64,000 bases of DNA from Gyromitra esculenta (lineage: Eukaryota; Ascomycota; Pezizomycetes; Pezizales; Discinaceae), in the NCBI GenBank assembly GCA_038503075.1, contig JBCAML010000002.1, forward strand, positions 3,596,001 to 3,660,000, written 5' to 3'. Below are positions 58,217-64,000 of the stretch, one piece after another. The position numbers were made by a program, and so were the translations under genes. Under the pieces are notes generated by a model, which saw nothing but the letters and a program-made list of their open reading frames with translations, ran no database searches and was not told the DNA's origin. Each line of letters starts with the position of its first letter. Position 1 is the stretch's first letter.

Positions 58217-60202
58217 ATGTCCTCCCAACCGTCCTCTCTCCCCCGCCGAAGCTCCAGCGACAGCATCCTCTCCTCCGCCCTCTCCTCTGCTCGCTCGTCC
58301 GACGACCTGGTCGTAACCGACACGCGCCCCAGAGCTCCCACGCCCGTGCCGCCCCTGCAGCCCGTGCCGCGCACCCCCAATCGTGTTCGTTTCGCCCTCG
58401 ACGAGACCCCCGGCGATGTCGACGACGAGGAGGCTGCTGCCGGCGGCCGCCATCGGTGGGCCCAGGGCGAAGACCCCCTGAATAGCGACGATGAGGCCGA
58501 GGGCGATGACGACCCAGGGAACAGAGCCCCGTTGCTGAATCGCCCCGGAAGGGCCGCTCTCGAGTTTGAGGAGCTGCTGGAAGGGGCCAGACCGAAGAGC
58601 GGCATGAAGATGGCCTTCATGAACATGGCGAACAGCATCATTGGCGCTGGCATCATTGGTGAGTTTGTCTCTCGCTGTTTGTTTGCGTGCTTCTGTTCAC
58701 ATATCTACCCATTTGCTCCATTTACTCCACATGTTTATTCACACAATTACTCCCCGCTTCCCTTCCGTCCTTTCATTCTTCTATCTGCTACAGCTTGTCC
58801 ATCCTCTCCTCAATCCATCCACCCCCCCATTCTAACATTTACCAGGCCAACCCTATGCGTTTCGACAAGCTGGCCTCGGGATGGGCATATTCTTGTTGAT
58901 TGGATTAACCATTACGGTAACACACCCCCAAAAAAACACCAACCCTAGCTAACGGCGACAGGTCGATTGGACCATAAACTTAATAGTAATAAACTCAAAG
59001 CTCAGCGGCGCTCAATCCTTCCAAGCCACCGTCAGCGCCTGTTTTGGCAAGCCAGGCTTGATCGCTATATCCGTGAGTCCGCCTCGTCGTCTATCCAGGT
59101 ACTGGGCTAACAACTTCTAGGTCGCGCAATGTGCATTGTGAGTCCTTTTCTCCGTCCTCCACCTCCCTTCCGGTCCTGACTCCACTGCGATGGCAGCGCT
59201 TTCGGTGGCATGATTGCATTCTGCATCATCATCGGCGACTCTATCCCCCATGTTATATCCGCCTTGTTTCCCTGGCTCGAGAACGTTCCCGTGCTCGGCC
59301 TCTTGACCAATCGGCGGGCCTGCATCGTCATCTTCATCCTGGGGATATCCTACCCGTTGTCGCTGTATCGTGATATCGCCAAGCTGGCGAAAGCGAGCAC
59401 GCTCGCCCTGATCAGCATGCTTGTCATCATCGTGACCGTGGTAACCCAAGGGTGGACCGTGCCCGCAGAAAGCAGAGGCAAAATCGGGAAAGAAATGCTG
59501 TGGATCAACGATGGTGTATTTCAGGCGATTGGGGTGATATCCTTTGCATTCGTCTGTCGTAAGTCACCCAATAGCCACCCCCTCCCATAACCACATCTGA
59601 CTCCCCCCCTCCCAGACCACAATTCCCTCCTCATCTATGGCTCCCTCAAAACCCCCACCCTCGACCGCTTCGCCCGCGTCACCCACTACTCCACCGGCAT
59701 CTCCATGTTCGCCTGTCTCCTCATGGCCGTCTCCGGCTTCCTCACGTTCGGCGACAAAACCGCCGGCAACGTCCTCAACAACTTCCCCACGGACAACGTC
59801 ATGGTCAACATCGCCCGCTTCTGTTTCGGCCTCAACATGCTCACCACCCTGCCGCTGGAATCATTCGTGTGTCGCGAAGTATTCGAAACATACTACTACC
59901 CCAACTCCCCGTTCAGCATGAAGCGGCACATCCTCTTCACCACCGCGCTCGTCGTTTCCTCGACCGGACTGAGCCTCTTGACCTGCGACCTCGGCGTCGT
60001 ATTCGAGCTCATCGGCGCGACGAGCGCGTGTGCGTTGGCATACATCCTGCCCCCGCTGTGCTATATCAAACTTGCGACCAAGAGCTGGCGGACGTATGTT
60101 GCTGCCGCGACGGTGTTTTTTGGCGTCGCCGTGATGGGGATCTCGGTTGTGCAGAGCTTTGTTAAGATTGTTGGGGGTGGCGGTGATACTGCTACTTGTT
60201 AG
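58217..60202 (+). CDS. Vacuolar amino-acid transporter, Avt2-like (AAAP family)
   Basis: Six exons (58217-58658, 58846-58916, 58962-59072, 59121-59137, 59197-59558, 59616-60202) give 529 residues. The first 135 residues are a Ser-rich and acidic cytoplasmic region. The transporter core opens with MNMANSIIGAGIIGQPYAFR, the helix-1 signature of the Avt2-type branch of the amino acid/auxin permease family. It continues through GLTITVDWTINLIVINSKLS, CAFAFGGMIAFCIIIGDSIP and FVCHHNSLLIYGSL to a C-terminal pair of helices (LIGATSACALAYILPPLCYI). About eleven membrane spans are expected. Yeast Avt2 is vacuolar with unsettled substrates; relatives move neutral amino acids. Exon 4 is only 17 nt. The first intron is the longest (187 nt). 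Many overlapping frames on the minus strand are GC-bias shadows. Confidence 0.9.
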
Positions 60203-61741
60203 AGGCTGTATTGGTATTAGCATTAGTATTGGTCTTGCTTTTTTTCTCTTTCTTTCGTTTGTTTTTTCGTAGGTCCGGTTTATAGAGATTCGGTTTTTTT
60301 TTTTGGTTTTTGGTTTTTCGAACCTGGAGGGAGGGTTGGTATGCGGGCGTGTCCAATCGTAATTTGCTATAAAGGTTTCTTTCTCTCTCTCTTTCTTTCT
60401 TTTCTAAATGGATCTTTTGGTGCGTGTGAGTTGGGACGCTGTGGAAGGGTGCAGTGCAGTGCAGTGCTTAGTTGATCGCCACTGTCAGCCATCCGTATCT
60501 ATCGCTGTAGAAAACATTACCATAATGTAGAGTATTACCGGGAACAGAATTGAGTACTCTTTGCAGCCCTAACCCAGAGAGAGGCCTTGGCGGCCTATAT
60601 AATCGCTGGTGTTTTCTGAGGCCCGGAAGTTACGAGGGGGTTGTTATCTCTTATGCTGGTGCTTAGAGGCTGGATCAGGTAGATGGATGGGCGGTCTTGC
60701 TGTAGATATTGAGGAGTTTCCCTATATATCCGGATAGCCATAGGGCTGAGATGAGACCTTGCACTCGTTGGCAGCTTCACCGGCGTAAGGAATAGAGATC
60801 GTCCGTGATTATGCTAAGGTGTGTTGTTGTTTTTCTCAGGTTTAAGAATTCGAAAGAGAGAGAAAAGGAGTGTCTAGCTATAGCTGGGTAGCTCTGGAAA
60901 TCAACCAAATAGTTACTCTGTAGTCTGTTTGCTGGAAATGGAACTATAGCAGGGACTGGAGAACTAGATTGGCTTTTTTCCCCCATTGGACAAAGAGTTT
61001 GTGGTCGGGATACTGTAGGTGTCCTCAAGTCTAGATACATAGAGCGGTATCGCAGGGGCTATATATTTGTCTATGAGCCTCCCTCCCCCTCCCTCCCTCT
61101 CTACTCTATGAGTTTCAGTAATTTTCAGGGTTGTGGATACTGTTTCTTGGAGTCGTGTTGCTAATAAACTCAACAGGAGGCCATTCCCTGCCTAGGTAGT
61201 CCCAACCCAACAAGAGATTTTTCAAGCAGATCCAAACACCCAACCCTCCACGACGTCGAAGCATTGCGCCCCTGCATGTTTCTCGCAAACCATGGCAGTA
61301 GAATACTTAGTTTCGCTTATTACTATTCCCCGGCGGCAGCCCCCCAACATCTGTGGAATTTCAGGACTGCTTCGGTGCTATTTTTGGTTTTTTTTTGTGG
61401 TTTGCTGACAGATACTCTTTGCGCTGGCGTCGGCATTAAGTAGTTGTTTCTCTACTCTACCGGATCAACTAGCAAGTTTCACGGAAGCAAGATACTCCAC
61501 CTAAACTGATTTGGTAAAGTAGATTCACGGCAGCAGCTAATCTTAACCTGGTATGGCTCAGGGAAATTCGAATTCTTCAAACCAGGATAAAGATAGATGC
61601 GAGCATACCTCGTCTTTTTATTGAGTAGAGGGATTAGATATTCCAATACTGTTGCCATAAGATAGGTGTAAGACCAGCACAATACGATAGGCTTGTAAAT
61701 AAAAAAGGTATATTACTATCATCGATCTATGCCCCGGAAAC
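60203..61741. other. Intergenic
   Basis: No gene is seen. It begins with the transporter 3' flank, which is T-rich, including a CT microsatellite near 60375-60405. A CCTCCCTCCCCCT tract occurs near 61078-61100. Confidence 0.45.
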
Positions 61742-61747
61742 AAAAAA
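61742..61747 (-). terminator. RNA polymerase III terminator of tRNA copy 1
   Basis: Six T residues on the minus strand, six bases after the tRNA 3' end. Confidence 0.75.
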
Positions 61748-61753
61748 GTTTTC

Positions 61754-61832
61754 TCTCTGGCGGGGAATCGAACCCCGGTCACTCGCGAGCACACATGACA
61801 GGCGAGTATACTAACCTCTATACTACCAAAGA
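61754..61832 (-). tRNA. trnD-GUC: tRNA-Asp (GTC), copy 1, with short intron
   Basis: On the minus strand the sequence folds into a cloverleaf. The acceptor stem is TCTTTGG with CCAGAGA. The D arm is GTAT...GTAT, the anticodon stem is CTCGC with GCGAG, and the T arm is CGGGG-TTCGATT-CCCCG. The anticodon loop reads CTGTCA, so the anticodon is GTC (Asp). Between A37 and position 38 there are eight extra bases, the usual place for a tRNA intron. Without them the RNA is 71 nt long. The 3' CCA is not encoded. Confidence 0.92.
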
Positions 61833-62083
61833 TTATGCTTCAGAGACCCGATGAAAATTTTAAATACAATCATGCTTCATCACTCGAATTAGCCTAGCTA
61901 CGATGCTCGGTTCCCGATGGCCTACGGTGTCTGGATAGTCTCGCGCTCAGCTGCATACCGACAACATCGATAGATGGAGATGTGAGCGAGCCTAGAGCCT
62001 AGATGCTAGATTAACAGTATATGGGCAAGGCTAGTGTAATATACCGGTACTTGGAAATCATAAAAGGTAACTGCCCCGGAAAC
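61833..62083. other. Spacer between the two tRNA-Asp copies
   Basis: Non-coding. The part next to copy 1 (TTATGCTTCAG, later TTCATCACTCGAA) is mirrored with changes after copy 2, showing that the duplicated unit included flanking DNA. Confidence 0.6.
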
Positions 62084-62089
62084 AAAAAA
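62084..62089 (-). terminator. RNA polymerase III terminator of tRNA copy 2
   Basis: Six T residues on the minus strand, same spacing and context as in copy 1. Confidence 0.75.
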
Positions 62090-62095
62090 GTTTTC

Positions 62096-62174
62096 TCTCT
62101 GGCGGGGAATCGAACCCCGGTCACTCGCGAGCACACATGACAGGCGAGTATACTAACCTCTATACTACCAAAGA
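62096..62174 (-). tRNA. trnD-GUC: tRNA-Asp (GTC), copy 2, with short intron
   Basis: Identical to copy 1 over all 79 bases, including the eight-base intron. The 3' flank (CCCCGGAAACAAAAAAGTTT on the plus strand) is also identical; the 5' flank is similar but diverged. The start-to-start distance is 342 bp. Confidence 0.92.
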
Positions 62175-64000
62175 TTATGCTTTTCAGCACTTTCTAAAAA
62201 ATTTGAAAGCAACCGTGTTTCATCATTCGAACTTGGACGTCAATTACTTGTTAGGGTATTCTCTAAAAAGTAAGTCGCTTAATTCTATTATTTATAGAAT
62301 TATTTTCAAGCTGGCAGCGCACCCGTTTGCGTACTTTGCAGCGCCCTTCTGGAACTCTAGGCTCTAGGTGGCCGTCGTGGACGCCTTTTTGGTCGATCTT
62401 AAGATCTTAGTCTCACAGTCGACTTGTCACGTGACAATCATCTCCTGCACCTGTGGTTGCGCAGGGCACAGGGCGCAGGGCTAGGGTTTGGATCGTTACC
62501 ATTTTTTCGCTGTCACTCTTTTCGCCGACAATCTTTTCTTATTTTTCCTTTTACTATCTTGGCCCACAGCCTTTTCTTATTTGTTTTAGCTATTATTTGA
62601 ATTATTTGAACGGCCTACTGCGCACCCTCGAATAAACAAGCAAATCTATCTTAACGAGATAGCATATCGGGCTTTGACGAATGGCCTCTGGCTCCACCAA
62701 AACCCCTGCTTTTAGCGGAATGGACATCTAATCGCGAGACTATGAAGATTTCCCTGTTCTCACTTTTCAATCTTTAAATCCTGTCTTCGTAGGCCTTGGA
62801 ATATTAATCAACGGCGCGTCCGGAACCGTGTGATTGGAATCTACAATCTACCCACAGATTGAAGTCTACTAGAGATATCGATGGTTACTGATATCGATAG
62901 AGATAACCGGCATGAACAGTGACAGTAACTATGCTGACAATTATACGGGCGAAGGTAGCGTCGACGAGGGGAGAGTACACTTCTGGCGAGAGATACAGGT
63001 AATGTCATCGAGCGTCGTTTGATGAACCCTAACTCGGGGTGGCTAGCTGCATCGGCCCAAAGCAGACCCCCTTGGACACCTTTATGAGTTTCGACTGTAG
63101 CTATACTATGACTAAAGGCTACATGTCTAGTTATCTAGCTTCTATAAGTTGTTGAAGTCAATCATGTGCCATCACTCGATTGGAGTAGTAGGTGCGAGAG
63201 ATGTCAATTGCTTGTATTGTTTACTTCTCTGGACTACCTAACCCAACGGAAAATGTTGAATATAATGAATAGGTATGTGATATTCAGTCTCGAGTAAAGT
63301 GCAGGAGGGGAAAGAGAATAGAAAAGTGGGGATAGAGCTCCATACTAGTAATACTCAGAGTCGCTGAAGTTCTCGCCTCATCACGTCATCTTGCATCATC
63401 GTGGTCACGGATAACTCTGTTCCGCTCGGATCTCCGCTAAACCCGTATCCGTCCTGAGAGAAGTCTATATCCTGAGAGTCTTAGCTAACCGAGGAGTCAG
63501 GAAATCAGACAATACCTCGTAGACGATCAACACAGCACACGGTCTTAACTTTTGACTTCCATCTAGATCCCTTAACGTGACTATCTGAGTATCCCATGAT
63601 CCTCCCCCCTATACGCCTCTTGATCCTGCATGCCCGTGTACAATTCCTCTTAATTCTCAGCCCTATTTGGGCCATGAGGACTGGCAAAGGTTTTGGTCAG
63701 CTGCAGCCGTGCCCTGTTTCTTTTACAAGACCCTGCTATCTTTTAAGGAACCAACTGTAGAGTTGATATGATAAACATACAATTACTTGTCCAGACAGTA
63801 GTCTGTTCACTGTTTCTGTGCCTAGAGAAATACATTGTTGTATGTGTGAAGAAGCTTTGATTTTACTCAGGAACTCCATGATATTACAAACTACTAACTG
63901 CTATTTGGGTTCGATGATGAGTACGTTCGGATAGAGTGATCTAAAGTAAAATGTGTTTAGTCTAGCAGCACACGTAGTTCTTTCATAACCTTAACATTCT
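62175..64000. other. Intergenic, AT-rich, with a possible relic ORF
   Basis: No supportable gene. A plus-strand frame at 62681-62832 starts with ATG (MASGSTKTPAFSGMDI), hits one TAA, then continues in the same frame (SRDYEDFPVLTFQSLNPVFV) to a TGA. It looks like a decayed coding start, perhaps from a transposable element, with one nonsense change. A CACGTGAC site is at 62437. Around 63155 the words CAATCATGTGCCATCACTCG resemble the flank of the tRNA duplication. Confidence 0.35.

Noticed and set aside
57599..58948. Long 449-codon plus-strand frame running from the TIM23 gene into the transporter
   Set aside because: Its first part overlaps TIM23 on the other strand and the shared promoter; the transporter start at 58217 with its normal N terminus is in the same frame, and the end reads into the first intron.
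1..64000. CRISPR array, bacterial operon or phage system
   Set aside because: No regular short repeats with unique spacers exist, and gene structure is clearly eukaryotic.

Overview
The window is nuclear DNA from a filamentous ascomycete (Pezizomycotina). Almost every gene is split by short introns of about 45-190 nt with GTAAGT/GTATGT-type donors and YAG acceptors. The families are typical of such fungi: Mep2-type ammonium permease, AA9 lytic polysaccharide monooxygenase, DUF2293 protein, App1-type phosphatidate phosphatase, Dit1/PvcA-type isocyanide synthase, and an F-box protein. The many exons in some genes (ten in the AA9 gene) and long AT-rich gene-poor tracts would fit a Pezizomycetes-like lineage, but this is a guess. 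All gene models were spliced by hand and checked only for reading phase.

Layout: 1-9.6 kb is AT-rich and mostly non-coding, with one four-exon orphan membrane protein (4.0-6.0 kb), two patches of decayed coding-like sequence and one mobile-element-like inverted repeat with TA flanks. The ammonium permease lies on the minus strand at 9.7-11.5 kb, with a GATA-rich upstream region. 11.5-22.1 kb is essentially gene-empty. 22.1-26.1 kb has a ZZ zinc-finger protein and two small minus-strand genes, between which sits a second TA-flanked inverted repeat with telomere-like ends. 27.6-43.5 kb is a gene island: a DUF2293 acidic nuclear-type protein, an isocyanide synthase, two small hypothetical genes, a fatty-acid-hydroxylase-superfamily enzyme, an OB-fold-like protein, an App1-like lipid phosphatase and a secreted DJ-1/PfpI (isonitrile-hydratase-like) protein. 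43.5-48.1 kb is gene-empty. 48.1-52.5 kb holds two secreted proteins, an LVIVD/choice-of-anchor-B repeat protein and the AA9 oxygenase. 53.6-60.2 kb is the densest, most GC-rich part: F-box protein, proline-repeat membrane protein, TIM23, and an Avt2-like vacuolar amino-acid transporter divergent from TIM23. 61.7-62.2 kb has two identical intron-containing tRNA-Asp genes in a tandem duplication; the rest is non-coding.

How the genes may work together: ammonium uptake (Mep) and vacuolar amino-acid transport (Avt2-like) are both nitrogen functions but lie far apart. The most interesting grouping is the isocyanide synthase with a DJ-1/PfpI enzyme of the isonitrile-hydratase type 10 kb away and a fatty-acid-hydroxylase-like oxidase between them; this could be a small isocyanide metabolism locus, or chance.
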